From: Burkholderia sp. Bp9143
GTDB taxonomy: Bacteria > Pseudomonadota > Gammaproteobacteria > Burkholderiales > Burkholderiaceae
NCBI RefSeq assembly: GCF_003853645.1
Contig: NZ_QTPO01000021.1
Location: forward strand, 61,369 to 125,368
Length of the DNA stretch: 64,000 nt
Reading direction: 5' to 3'
Of the stretch, positions 1 through 9,083 are shown piece after piece. Numbering within the stretch: the stretch's first letter is position 1; each line of letters opens with the position of its first letter. The notes beneath the pieces are model-generated. The model was not told the DNA's origin and did no database searches. It worked only from the letters and a program-made list of their open reading frames with translations. Position numbers and translations under genes: made by a program.

Positions 1-1377
1 CAGGATCAGGCGCACCTGATCCGCGGTGGCCTTGTACAACAGCGACAGGATCATCGCGTTGATCCCGACCGACTTGCCGGAACCGGTCGTGCCGGCGACC
101 AGCAGGTGCGGCATCTTCGCGAGATCCGCGCACACCGGCTTGCCGCCGATGTCCTTGCCGAGGCTCAACGTGAGCGCCGACGACGCGGCCGCATAGACTT
201 CCGAGCCGATGATCTCGGACAGGTGGACCGTCTGGCGGCGCTGGTTCGGCAGCTCGAGCGCCATGTAGTTCTTGCCGGGGATGGTCTCGACCACGCGGAT
301 CGACACGAGCGACAGCGAACGCGCGAGGTCCTTCGCGAGGTTGACGATCTGGCTGCCCTTCACGCCGGTGGCCGGCTCGATCTCGTAGCGCGTGACGACC
401 GGGCCCGGATACGCGGCGACGACACTCGCCTCCACGCCGAAGTCCTTCAATTTCTTCTCGATGAGGCGCGACGTGAATTCGAGCGTATCGGCGGAAATCG
501 CTTCCTGCGTCTTCGGGGCGGGATCGAGCAGCGACACCGGCGGCAGCGTCGAATCGCCCGGCAGGTCGGTAAACAGCGGCACCTGGCGCTCGCGCTCGAC
601 GCGCTCGGACTTCGCCGGCGTGACGACCGGCGGCACGATCGTCACGGGCTCGTGATCCTCGATGCGCACGCGCTCCTCCTCGACCTTTCCTTCGCGGCGC
701 ACGGCCGCGGCCTCGCCGAGCTTGCGGTCGCGCTCGGCCTCACGGCGCAGCTTCGCGACGTTGACGGCGGACAGGATCGCGCCGCCGACGCGCTCGGCGA
801 CCGACAGCCACGAGAAGCGGAAATACAGCGACAGGCCGATCGCGAGCAGGATCAACAGCAGCAGCGTGCCGCCGGTGAAGCCGAACGCGTGCGACATCGC
901 GCCTGCCACGGCCTCGCCGATCACGCCGCCCGGCGCACGGGGCAGCTGCACCTTCAGCGACCACATCCGCAGCGCCTCGATGCCGTCGCACGCGAGCACG
1001 ACGAGCACGAACGCGAAGATCTCGGTGAGCCAGCCGATCGGCCGCTCGGGTTCGTCGGGAACCGCCTCGTGACGCGTGATGCGCCGGTAGTTGACCGCGA
1101 TGCGCCGCCCGAGCGGCACGATCAGCCAGTAGGCCGACAGGCCGAACAGCAGCAGGATGATGTCGGCCGTCCACGCGCCGACGCGGCCGGCCCAGTTCGA
1201 GATGTGGTCCACCTGCGCGGCGTGCGTCCAGCTCGGATCGCGCCGGCTGTAGCTCAACAGGGCCATCACCAGAAAAGCGCAGAGCGCGACCTGGAGAATC
1301 CAGCGGATCTCCGTGAGGAGCTTCGACATCCGGTGCGGCAACGCCTGTGCCTGGGCGGAATAAGGAGCTTTTGCCAT
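1..1377 (-). CDS. ftsK: DNA translocase FtsK, N-terminal part (cut by window edge)
   Basis: This is the first 459 codons of a membrane-anchored DNA translocase that moves chromosome termini at the division septum. Four hydrophobic segments lie in the first ~200 residues. A charged linker and the conserved region before the motor follow, with the Walker A motif GTTGSGKS about 25 residues before the window edge. The RecA-like motor and gamma domain are outside the window. The ATG at 1377 was chosen; a second Met 16 codons later ([10 protein letters not shown]) is an alternative. The linker is short, as in the beta-proteobacterial FtsK/SpoIIIE type, rather than the very long E. coli form. The gene is divergent from trxB. 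Confidence 0.93.
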   Translation of the reverse strand, partial: MAKAPYSAQAQALPHRMSKLLTEIRWILQVALCAFLVMALLSYSRRDPSWTHAAQVDHISNWAGRVGAWTADIILLLFGLSAYWLIVPLGRRIAVNYRRITRHEAVPDEPERPIGWLTEIFAFVLVVLACDGIEALRMWSLKVQLPRAPGGVIGEAVAGAMSHAFGFTGGTLLLLILLAIGLSLYFRFSWLSVAERVGGAILSAVNVAKLRREAERDRKLGEAAAVRREGKVEEERVRIEDHEPVTIVPPVVTPAKSERVERERQVPLFTDLPGDSTLPPVSLLDPAPKTQEAISADTLEFTSRLIEKKLKDFGVEASVVAAYPGPVVTRYEIEPATGVKGSQIVNLAKDLARSLSLVSIRVVETIPGKNYMALELPNQRRQTVHLSEIIGSEVYAAASSALTLSLGKDIGGKPVCADLAKMPHLLVAGTTGSGKSVGINAMILSLLYKATADQVRLIL

Positions 1378-1430
1378 GAATCCGTATAAAGAGGACGGGC
1401 CGCGCGCCCGCCTGTCGTTCGATCCCGCTT

Positions 1431-1457
1431 ATTGTAAACGCTGCACCGGGGCGTCAA
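1431..1457 (-). promoter_or_regulatory. Candidate sigma-70 promoter of ftsK
   Basis: On the minus strand TTGACG (1457-1452) is followed after 15 bases by TACAAT (1436-1431), about 54 bases before the ftsK ATG. The spacer is shorter than the ideal 17 bases. The match is seen in the sequence; promoter activity is inferred. Confidence 0.5.
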
Positions 1458-1563
1458 GTGTAAATGACGGTTACATAACAGGGCCGGGGCGCCTGAAGCG
1501 GACGCCGGGCAACGCTATCGCGACGATTGAAACTCTCGTTCGGCAGCGCAGCAACGGGACCTT

Positions 1564-1569
1564 TATAAT
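1564..1569 (+). promoter_or_regulatory. Candidate -10 box of the trxB promoter
   Basis: A perfect TATAAT lies about 98 bases before the trxB ATG in the ftsK-trxB divergent gap. No good -35 box stands at the usual distance (TTCGGC at 1539-1544 is weak), so an activator or an extended contact may be needed. Confidence 0.45.
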
Positions 1570-1579
1570 GCGCGTCTGA

Positions 1580-2629
<1,050 letters not shown>

Positions 2630-2694
2630 GCGTCAAGCCTTCGCGCGGCGGGCGCTACAATGGCGTCCGCTGCCGCGAAGCGGGCTTGACCGGA

Positions 2695-2725
2695 AAGCCG
2701 CTGCCGCCGTGCAGCGGCTTTTTTT
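2695..2725 (+). terminator. Rho-independent terminator after trxB
   Basis: AAGCCGCTG (2695-2703) pairs with CAGCGGCTT (2712-2720) around an 8-base loop, followed by a run of T. It separates trxB from the Smr-domain gene that starts 41 bases further on. Confidence 0.85.
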
Positions 2726-2765
2726 GTGCCCGCGCGCCCGAACGCGCCTGCCCGGTTACCGAATC

Positions 2766-3545
2766 ATGGCGAAGAACCAGCCCCATCCGAGCGATCCCGC
2801 AAAGCGGCAGATCGCCGCCCGTCCCGCGAACCCGGCGCCCGCCGCGCCGACGCCCGCGCCCGACGCCGCCGCGTTGCGCGGCCAGGGCCTGGCCGGCCTC
2901 GGCGCATTGCGCAAGTCGCTGCAAGGCGAAGCCGACCGCCGCGAGCGCACCCGCGTCGAAACCGCGAAGGCCGCGCGGCAGGCCGAGGCCGACGCGAACC
3001 TGTTCCGCAACGAAATCGGCGCGATCCAGCCGCTGAACGCGCCGCCGCGCGCGAAATCCGGCCGCACGCCGCCCGACCCGGTGCCGAAGCAGACGCAGCG
3101 CGACGAGGAAGACGTGCTGAACGCGACGCTATCCGACGAATTCGATCCCGAGACGCTGCTCGACAGCGACGAATCGCTGTACTACCACCGTCCCGGCATC
3201 AACCGCGACGTCGTGCGCAAGCTGAGGAGCGGCGCATGGATCGTGCAGGCGCAGCTCGACCTGCACGGGATGCGGCGCGACGAAGCGCGCGACGCGCTTG
3301 CAGAGTTCATCCGCGAGGCCGGCAAGAAGGGGCTGCGCTGCCTGCGCGTGATCCACGGCAAGGGGCTCGGCTCGATCGGCAAGGAACCCGTGCTGAAGGG
3401 CAAGGTGCGTGCGTGGCTCGTGCAGAAGGAAGAAGTGATCGCGTTCTGCGAGGCACGCAGCCACGACGGCGGCGCTGGCGCGGTGCTCGTGCTGCTGCAG
3501 CCGCTGACGGCGCCCGCCGATCGGGGGCCGCGTGCCGCATCCTAG
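2766..3545 (+). CDS. Smr-domain protein
   Basis: The protein has 259 residues. The first ~130 are rich in Ala, Pro, Arg and Lys and look disordered. The C-terminal ~90 form an Smr domain, recognised by LDLHGM (about residue 162) and the following HGKG. Smr domains are known as nucleases acting on nucleic acids, as in MutS2 and the E. coli SmrA/SmrB proteins. SmrB of E. coli cuts mRNA at collided ribosomes, but whether this protein does the same cannot be read from the sequence. It overlaps the next gene by 14 bases, suggesting coupled translation. Confidence 0.88.
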   Translation: MAKNQPHPSDPAKRQIAARPANPAPAAPTPAPDAAALRGQGLAGLGALRKSLQGEADRRERTRVETAKAARQAEADANLFRNEIGAIQPLNAPPRAKSGRTPPDPVPKQTQRDEEDVLNATLSDEFDPETLLDSDESLYYHRPGINRDVVRKLRSGAWIVQAQLDLHGMRRDEARDALAEFIREAGKKGLRCLRVIHGKGLGSIGKEPVLKGKVRAWLVQKEEVIAFCEARSHDGGAGAVLVLLQPLTAPADRGPRAAS

Positions 3546-4155
3546 GCTGACGCTCGCGATCGCGATACTGGAGGCGATCGCGACGCTGGCCTTCGCGATT
3601 TCGGGCTTCATCGAGGCGCGCAAGAACCGCCTCGACTCGGTCGGCACGTTCGTCGTCGCGCTCGCCACCGCGTTCGGCGGCGGCACGCTGCGCGACATCC
3701 TGCTCGAACGCCGGCCGTTCTACTGGGTCGTGCACGACGACTACGTGATCGCGATCTTCGTGCTCGCGCTGTTCGCGCCGTTCGTGCTGCGAATGCTGTC
3801 GCGGCTGTCGGCCGAGCGGCTGCTGCTGGTGGCCGACGCGATCGGGCTCGGCATCTTCAGCATCTCGGGCACCGCGATCGCGCTCGATGCCGAGATGCCG
3901 CGCTTCATCGCGGTGATGATGGGTGTGATCACGGGCGTGGTCGGCGGGATCGTCCGCGACGTGCTGTGCAACGACATCCCGCTGATCCTGCGCGATTCGC
4001 GGCCGTACGCGACCTGCGCGTTCGTCGGCTGCTGGTTCTATCTGCTGCTCGCGTGGCTGCAGTTCGACTCGGTGTACAGCGTTCTGCTCGCGACCGGATT
4101 CATCCTCGTCGCGCGGCTCGCGACGTTCAAGTTCGACGTGCGGTTGCCGCACTGA
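3532..4155 (+). CDS. TRIC-family (UPF0126/YicG-like) membrane protein
   Basis: This 207-residue integral membrane protein has about seven hydrophobic segments. It carries an internal repeat, GGGTLRDILLERRPF in the first half and GGIVRDVLCNDIPL in the second, which is the hallmark of the UPF0126 family of trimeric intracellular cation channels. The likely role is a monovalent cation channel in the inner membrane; the physiological ion is not evident. The start is a GTG at 3532, inside the end of the Smr gene. A hairpin at 4203-4223 separates it from the convergent importer operon. Confidence 0.85.
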   Translation: MPHPRLTLAIAILEAIATLAFAISGFIEARKNRLDSVGTFVVALATAFGGGTLRDILLERRPFYWVVHDDYVIAIFVLALFAPFVLRMLSRLSAERLLLVADAIGLGIFSISGTAIALDAEMPRFIAVMMGVITGVVGGIVRDVLCNDIPLILRDSRPYATCAFVGCWFYLLLAWLQFDSVYSVLLATGFILVARLATFKFDVRLPH

Positions 4156-4202
4156 CGCCGCCGCGCCGCCGTGCCGCGCATCGCCGGTGCGCCAAAACGA
4201 AA

Positions 4203-4223
4203 GGGGCCGTTCGAGACGGCCCC
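4203..4223. terminator. Bidirectional hairpin between convergent genes
   Basis: GGGGCCGT (4203-4210) pairs with ACGGCCCC (4216-4223) around a 5-base loop, between a plus-strand gene ending at 4155 and a minus-strand gene ending at 4253. The T tracts are interrupted on both strands, so it may be a moderate terminator. Confidence 0.6.
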
Positions 4224-4252
4224 TGCTCTTTCAGTCAGCGAACGCGCTCACC

Positions 4253-5371
4253 TCACGCGATCCGCTCTTCCGACGCCGGATCGAACAGCACGGCCTTCGA
4301 CACGTCGAACAGCAGCGACAGCGTCTGGTCGGGCTGCGGGTTCGCGGCCGGATGCACGCGGCTCACGATGCGCTTGCCATTGACCTGCGCGAACACGTGC
4401 GTGTCGGGGCCAGTCGGCTCCGTCACGTCGACGCGCACGTCGAACGGCTGCAGGTGCGACGCGTCGCCGTTGTGCGCGTGGCGCACGTCGGTGATGCGCT
4501 CCGGACGCAGGCCAAGGATCACCTCGCGGCCGACATGCGACTTCAGCTTGCCCGCCTCGAACGGCAGGTTCAGCGCGCCGCGCTTGACGCCCGTGTCGAT
4601 CTCGAGCGCGATCCCGCTGCCCTGCTCGACCAGCTTGCCGTTGATGAAGTTCATCGGCGGCGCGCCGATGAAGCCCGCGACGAACAGGTTCGACGGCGAA
4701 TCGTAGATTTCCTGCGGCGCGCCGAACTGCTGGACCACCCCGTCCTTCATCACCGCGATCCGGTCGCCGAGCGTCATCGCCTCGATCTGGTCGTGCGTCA
4801 CGTAGACGATCGTCGTGCCGAGGCGCTGGTGCAGCAGCTTGATTTCCGCGCGCATCTCGATGCGCAGCTTCGCGTCGAGGTTCGACAGCGGCTCGTCGAA
4901 CAGGAACAGCGACGGGTCGCGCGCCAGTGCACGGCCCATCGCGACACGCTGGCGCTGGCCGCCCGACAGCTGGCCCGGCTTGCGGTCGAGCAGATGCTGG
5001 ATCTGCAGCATCGCCGACACGCGCTCGACGATCTGCTGCTGCTCGCTCTTCGGCACCTTGCGGATGTTCAGGCCGAACGAGATGTTCTCGCGCACCGTCA
5101 TCGACGGATACAGCGCGTACGACTGGAACACCATCGCGATGTCGCGATCCTTCGGCGACAGGTCGTTGACGACCTTGCCGTCGATGCAGATCTCGCCGCT
5201 CGTCACGGTCTCGAGGCCGGCGATCATGTTGAGCAGCGTCGACTTCCCGCAGCCCGACCCGCCGACCAGGATCAGGAACTGTCCGTCCTCGATCTCGATG
5301 TCGACACCCTTCAGGACCGGCACCCCGTTCGGGTAGGTCTTGTACACGTCACGGATGGAAAGGCTTGCCAT
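4253..5371 (-). CDS. Sugar ABC importer ATP-binding protein (UgpC/MalK/GtsD type)
   Basis: This 372-residue ATPase drives a carbohydrate importer. Walker A GGSGCGKST is near residue 38, the signature LSGGQRQR near 137, and Walker B LFLFDEP with the D-loop SNLDAKL and switch histidine VTHDQ follow. The last ~130 residues form the TOBE-type regulatory domain typical of the MalK/UgpC group. It is the last gene of a four-gene operon with two permeases and a binding protein. The neighbours zwf, pgl and glucokinase make glucose (or mannose) the probable substrate, like the GtsABCD system of Pseudomonas. That substrate is inferred from context. Confidence 0.9.
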   Translation of the reverse strand: MASLSIRDVYKTYPNGVPVLKGVDIEIEDGQFLILVGGSGCGKSTLLNMIAGLETVTSGEICIDGKVVNDLSPKDRDIAMVFQSYALYPSMTVRENISFGLNIRKVPKSEQQQIVERVSAMLQIQHLLDRKPGQLSGGQRQRVAMGRALARDPSLFLFDEPLSNLDAKLRIEMRAEIKLLHQRLGTTIVYVTHDQIEAMTLGDRIAVMKDGVVQQFGAPQEIYDSPSNLFVAGFIGAPPMNFINGKLVEQGSGIALEIDTGVKRGALNLPFEAGKLKSHVGREVILGLRPERITDVRHAHNGDASHLQPFDVRVDVTEPTGPDTHVFAQVNGKRIVSRVHPAANPQPDQTLSLLFDVSKAVLFDPASEERIA

Positions 5372-5482
5372 GCTGTGAATCCTCTGTCTCGTCTCGCGCG
5401 GCGCACTGCGGCGCCGCGTCGGGTTCGTTTCGATGCGCCGCGCGCGAGCGCGGCCGGTTCGTCGTATCGGATGAAGCCGCGC

Positions 5483-6340
5483 TTACCCCTTCACCGCGCC
5501 CGCCGTCAGCCCGCGCACGAAGTAGCGGCCGGCGACCACGTAGACGAGCAGCGTCGGCAGCGCGGCGATGATCGCGCCGGCCATGTCGACGTTGTATTCC
5601 TTCACGCCCGTCGACGTGTTGACGAGGTTGTTCAGCGCGACCGTGATCGGCATCGAATCGACGCCGGAGAACACGATCCCGAACAGGAAGTCGTTCCAGA
5701 TCTGCGTGAATTGCCAGATCAGGCACACCATGAAGATCGGCAGCGACACGGGCATCAGGATCTTCGTGAAGATCGTGAAGAAACCCGCGCCGTCGATGCG
5801 CGCGGCCTTCACGAGCTCGGCCGGCACGCTCACGTAGAAGTTGCGGAAGAACATCGTCGTGAATGCGATCCCGTACACGACGTGCACGAACACCAGGCCC
5901 GGAATCGTGTTGGCGAGGCCGAGCATCCCCTGCAGGCGCGCCATCGGCAGCAGGATCACCTGGAACGGGATGAAGCAGCCGACCAGCATCATCGTGAACA
6001 GCGCATCCGCGCCGCGAAAGCGCCAGTGCGTGAGCACGTAGCCGTTGAACGCGCCGATCAGCGACGAGATCAGCACCGCCGGAATCACCATCTGCAACGA
6101 GTTCAGGAAGAACGGCTTCATGCCGTCGCAGCGCACGCCGGTACACGCGCCGCTCCACGCCTTCACCCACGGATCGAAGGTCCAGTGCGTCGGCGGCGTC
6201 AGCAGGTTGCCGGTGCGCAGCTGGTCGAGGTCCTTGAAGGACGTCGACAGCATCACGTAGATCGGGAACAGGAAATACAGCGCGAACAGGATCAGCGCCG
6301 CATAGATCACTGCCCGGCTGATCGTCATCTTAGGCTGCAT
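5483..6340 (-). CDS. Sugar ABC importer permease (MalG/GtsC type)
   Basis: This 285-residue inner-membrane protein has six hydrophobic segments and the coupling motif AARIDGAGFFTIFTKILMP, the EAA loop that contacts the ATPase. A periplasmic loop of ~70 residues follows the first segment, as in MalG-type permeases. It overlaps the upstream permease gene by 11 bases and is separated from the ATPase gene by 111 bases. It forms the translocation pore together with the product of 6330-7268. Confidence 0.9.
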   Translation of the reverse strand: MQPKMTISRAVIYAALILFALYFLFPIYVMLSTSFKDLDQLRTGNLLTPPTHWTFDPWVKAWSGACTGVRCDGMKPFFLNSLQMVIPAVLISSLIGAFNGYVLTHWRFRGADALFTMMLVGCFIPFQVILLPMARLQGMLGLANTIPGLVFVHVVYGIAFTTMFFRNFYVSVPAELVKAARIDGAGFFTIFTKILMPVSLPIFMVCLIWQFTQIWNDFLFGIVFSGVDSMPITVALNNLVNTSTGVKEYNVDMAGAIIAALPTLLVYVVAGRYFVRGLTAGAVKG

Positions 6341-7268
6341 TGCGGGTGCTCCTCGATTCCATATACATCAGCGGCACCAGCACCGCGACCACGGTCGCGA
6401 GCATCATCACCGACGACGCCGCGCCGAGCCCGAGCTGGCCGCGGTTGAACGAAAACGTGTACATGAACATGGCCGGCAGCGACGACGACGTGCCGGGGCC
6501 GCCCGCCGTCAGCGCGACGACCAGGTCGAAGGTCTTGATCGTGATGTGGCAGAGAATCAGCAGCACCGAGAAGAACACCGGGCGCATGCTCGGGATCACG
6601 ATCTTGCGGTAGATGGTCGGCAGCGTCGCGCCGTCGACCTGCGCGGCCTTGAAGATCTCGGCGTCGACGCCGCGCAACCCGGCGAGGAACAGCGCCATCA
6701 CGAAGCCGGTCGACTGCCACACGGCGGCGATCACGATACAGAAGATCGCCTTGTCCGGATCGTCGAGCCAGCCGAACGAGAAGCTCGTCCAGCCCCAGTC
6801 GTGCATCACCTTCTCCAGGCCGAGGCCCGGGTTCAGGATCCACTGCCACGCGGTACCCGTGACGATGAACGACAGCGCCATCGGATACAGGAAGATCGCG
6901 CGCAGCGCACCTTCGTTGCGGATCCGCTGGTCGAGCAGGATCGCGAGGAACAGTCCGAGCGCGACGCAGATCGCGATGAACGGAATCCCGAACCAGCCGA
7001 GGTTCGCGGCGGAGGTCCACCACACGTCGTTCTGGAACAGGTCCGAGTAACGGCCGAAGCCGTCGAATTCGTAGTTCGGCAACAGCCGCGAATTGGTCAG
7101 CGACAGATAGCCGGTAATCAGGATGAAGCCGTAGATGAATACCACGGCGATTGCGAGGCTCGGCGCGAGCACGAGCTTCGGAATCCAGCGATCGGCGAAG
7201 GCCGACATCGGCGACGTGCGCCGTGCGGCGGCAGCGCCGGATCCGTTTCCGCTAAGAGGGGCAGCCAC
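6330..7268 (-). CDS. Sugar ABC importer permease (MalF/GtsB type)
   Basis: This 312-residue inner-membrane permease has six or seven hydrophobic segments and the coupling loop AAQVDGATLPTIYRKIVIP. The start is a GTG at 7268 with AGGAG nine bases upstream; an internal ATG 20 codons later (MSAFADRW) is less well placed. It is the partner of the permease at 5483-6340. The binding-protein gene lies upstream, separated by 138 bases that contain a strong hairpin. Confidence 0.9.
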   Translation of the reverse strand: MAAPLSGNGSGAAAARRTSPMSAFADRWIPKLVLAPSLAIAVVFIYGFILITGYLSLTNSRLLPNYEFDGFGRYSDLFQNDVWWTSAANLGWFGIPFIAICVALGLFLAILLDQRIRNEGALRAIFLYPMALSFIVTGTAWQWILNPGLGLEKVMHDWGWTSFSFGWLDDPDKAIFCIVIAAVWQSTGFVMALFLAGLRGVDAEIFKAAQVDGATLPTIYRKIVIPSMRPVFFSVLLILCHITIKTFDLVVALTAGGPGTSSSLPAMFMYTFSFNRGQLGLGAASSVMMLATVVAVLVPLMYMESRSTRNAA

Positions 7269-7363
7269 TTGATTCGACTCCTGGAACGAGGGTGACGCAG
7301 GCCAGGCCGGCGCCGGGTACGGCGCGGGCCCGCGGGCGAGCCCGTTTGCTGCACATGCAAGAA

Positions 7364-7395
7364 CGCCCGGCCGACGATGCGTTTCCGGCCGGGCG
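7364..7395 (-). terminator. Intercistronic hairpin after the binding-protein gene
   Basis: CGCCCGGCC (7364-7372) pairs with GGCCGGGCG (7387-7395) with a 14-base loop, 12 bases after the end of the sugar-binding protein gene. No T tract follows on the minus strand. Such hairpins after the first gene of importer operons are known to stabilise the upstream mRNA or weaken read-through. That would give more binding protein than permease, which is inferred here. Confidence 0.65.
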
Positions 7396-7406
7396 CCTGT
7401 CGCGCT

Positions 7407-8654
7407 TTACTTCACCTTCGCGGCTTTCGCGAGCGCGGCGACCGCGCTCTTCGAATCCTGCTGCGAGTTCATGAACTTCGTGACGACGTCGGTGATCGCG
7501 CCGGCCGTTGCATCGCCCTGCGCCATCCCGTGCGCGAGCGACGGCACGAAACCGCCCGACTTGATCGCGGTCTGCTCGTCGCCATACGACTTCTTCGCGC
7601 AGTCGTCGAACTTGTCCATCTTCACGCCGAGGCGCACGGGCACCGAGCCCTTCAGCAGGCTGAACTGCTCCTGGAAGTCCGGCGTCATGATCGTCTTCGC
7701 GAGTGCGATCTGGCCCGGCGTCGCGTCCTTCTGGCCCTTCTGCTGGAAGAACACGAACGAGTCGACGTTGAACGTGTACGAGCTGGCGGTGCCCGGCACC
7801 GGTGCGCAGATGTAGTCCTTGCCCGCCTTCTTGCCGGCGTTCTCGAACTCGCCCTTCGCCCAGTCGCCCATGAACTGCATGCCGGCCTTGCCGTTGATCA
7901 CCATCGCGGTCGCGAGGTTCCAGTCGCGGCCGTTGCGGCCGGTGTCGAAGTAGCCCTGGATCTTGCGGACCGTGTCGAACACCGACAGCATCTGCGGCGA
8001 CGTCAGCGTGGCCTGGTCGAGATCGACGAGCGCCTTCTTGTAGAACGCCGGGCCCTGCGACAGCACGACGTCTTCCCACAACGTCAGGTCCTGCCACGGC
8101 TGGCCGCCCATCGCGACCGGCTGGATGCCGGCGGCCTTCAGCTTGTCGGCGACCGCGAAGAATTCGGGCCACGTGGTCGGCACCTTCGCGCCGACCTTGT
8201 CGAGCGCGGACTTGTTGATATAGAGCCAGTTCACGCGGTGCACCGAGAACGGCGCGGCGACGGTATGGCCCTTGTACTTGATGATCTTGTCGATTTCCGG
8301 CGGCAGGTTCTGCTTCCAGTCGCCGGCGGCGGAATCGACGTTGACCAGCACGCCCTGGTCGGCCCAGTCCTGGATCAGCGGGCCCTTGATCTGCGCGGCC
8401 GACGGTGCGTCGCCGCTGATCACCTTGGTCTTCAGCGCGGTCATGGCCGCCGCGCCCGCGCCGCCCGCGACCGCGAAGTCCTTCCACACGTAGCCCTGCT
8501 TCTGCAAGTCGTCCTTCAGCACGCCGACGGCCTTCGACTCGCCGCCCGAGGTCCACCAGTGCAGCACCGTTACGTTCTCGGCCGCCTGCGCCGCCACGGC
8601 GCCAGCCATCAGACCCGCGGCGCAGAGCGCGCCCATGATCGAGCGAACTTTCAT
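7407..8654 (-). CDS. Periplasmic sugar-binding protein of the ABC importer (GtsA type)
   Basis: This 415-residue extracellular solute-binding protein family 1 member has a clear Sec signal peptide, cleaved after AVAAQA at about residue 24. The mature part starts AENVTVLHWWTSGGE and holds the family region GDAPSAAQIKGPLIQDWADQG. AGGAG precedes the ATG. It captures the sugar in the periplasm for the two permeases. The glucose or mannose assignment rests on the divergent zwf-pgl-glk genes and on resemblance to Pseudomonas GtsA. Confidence 0.9.
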   Translation of the reverse strand: MKVRSIMGALCAAGLMAGAVAAQAAENVTVLHWWTSGGESKAVGVLKDDLQKQGYVWKDFAVAGGAGAAAMTALKTKVISGDAPSAAQIKGPLIQDWADQGVLVNVDSAAGDWKQNLPPEIDKIIKYKGHTVAAPFSVHRVNWLYINKSALDKVGAKVPTTWPEFFAVADKLKAAGIQPVAMGGQPWQDLTLWEDVVLSQGPAFYKKALVDLDQATLTSPQMLSVFDTVRKIQGYFDTGRNGRDWNLATAMVINGKAGMQFMGDWAKGEFENAGKKAGKDYICAPVPGTASSYTFNVDSFVFFQQKGQKDATPGQIALAKTIMTPDFQEQFSLLKGSVPVRLGVKMDKFDDCAKKSYGDEQTAIKSGGFVPSLAHGMAQGDATAGAITDVVTKFMNSQQDSKSAVAALAKAAKVK

Positions 8655-8780
8655 TACTTATCTCCTCCAGACTGAATCAACTCGTGAGGTTCCCCGACGG
8701 GGAACCGGCTTCTTGATAAACGACGGGGAAATCGAGCCGCGGGACGCATGCAGCGTACGGGGCCGATGACCGGCCGGGCT

Positions 8781-8808
8781 CTTATAGAAAGCGTGAATCG
8801 AGATTCAA
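8781..8808 (-). promoter_or_regulatory. Promoter of the sugar importer operon with overlapping palindrome
   Basis: On the minus strand TTGAAT (8808-8803) and TATAAG (8786-8781) are 16 bases apart, placing transcription start near 8775, about 120 bases before the binding-protein gene. A perfect palindrome TGAATC-GA-GATTCA (8794-8807) covers the -35 box and spacer, an ideal position for a repressor. It lies in the 429-base divergent gap 8655-9083. That gap also holds the zwf promoter and otherwise shows nothing coding. Confidence 0.6.
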
Positions 8809-8990
8809 CGGTGTGTCTCCTCTTTGTGTTTCTGGCCCGCCGCGATGCCGCGGCGCGAGCCCGGGGCGACGGCGCGCGGACGATGCGCACCGTCAATGTC
8901 CGATACCATTCGGCACAAGGCGTTCCCGGAGGCGAAGCTCGCGCAGTTCATCGACCGCACTTCTTTTTTTCTTCACCCAGGTGCTACCCC

Positions 8991-9018
8991 TTGCGGCGGA
9001 TTGTAGTTAAACTACAAT
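8991..9018 (+). promoter_or_regulatory. zwf promoter with HexR-type operator
   Basis: TTGCGG (8991-8996), a 16-base spacer and TACAAT (9013-9018) form a sigma-70 promoter about 65 bases before zwf. A perfect 19-base palindrome with 9-base arms, ATTGTAGTTAAACTACAAT (9000-9018), overlaps the -10 box. Its core agrees with the TGTA...TACA palindromes bound by HexR, the RpiR-family repressor of glucose genes in gamma-proteobacteria. The RpiR domain fused to glucokinase two genes downstream is the obvious candidate ligand. The match is seen; the binding is inferred. Confidence 0.75.
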
Positions 9019-9083
9019 TCAGTGTCAAAAATATTTTTATCGCACTACGGATCGCTTCCCAGCACCTCAACCGGCGGAGACAC

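Noticed and set aside
4187..6448. A plus-strand open frame of 753 codons opposite the sugar importer genes
   Set aside because: It runs antisense to an ATPase and a permease with full motif sets, and shows no domain of its own.
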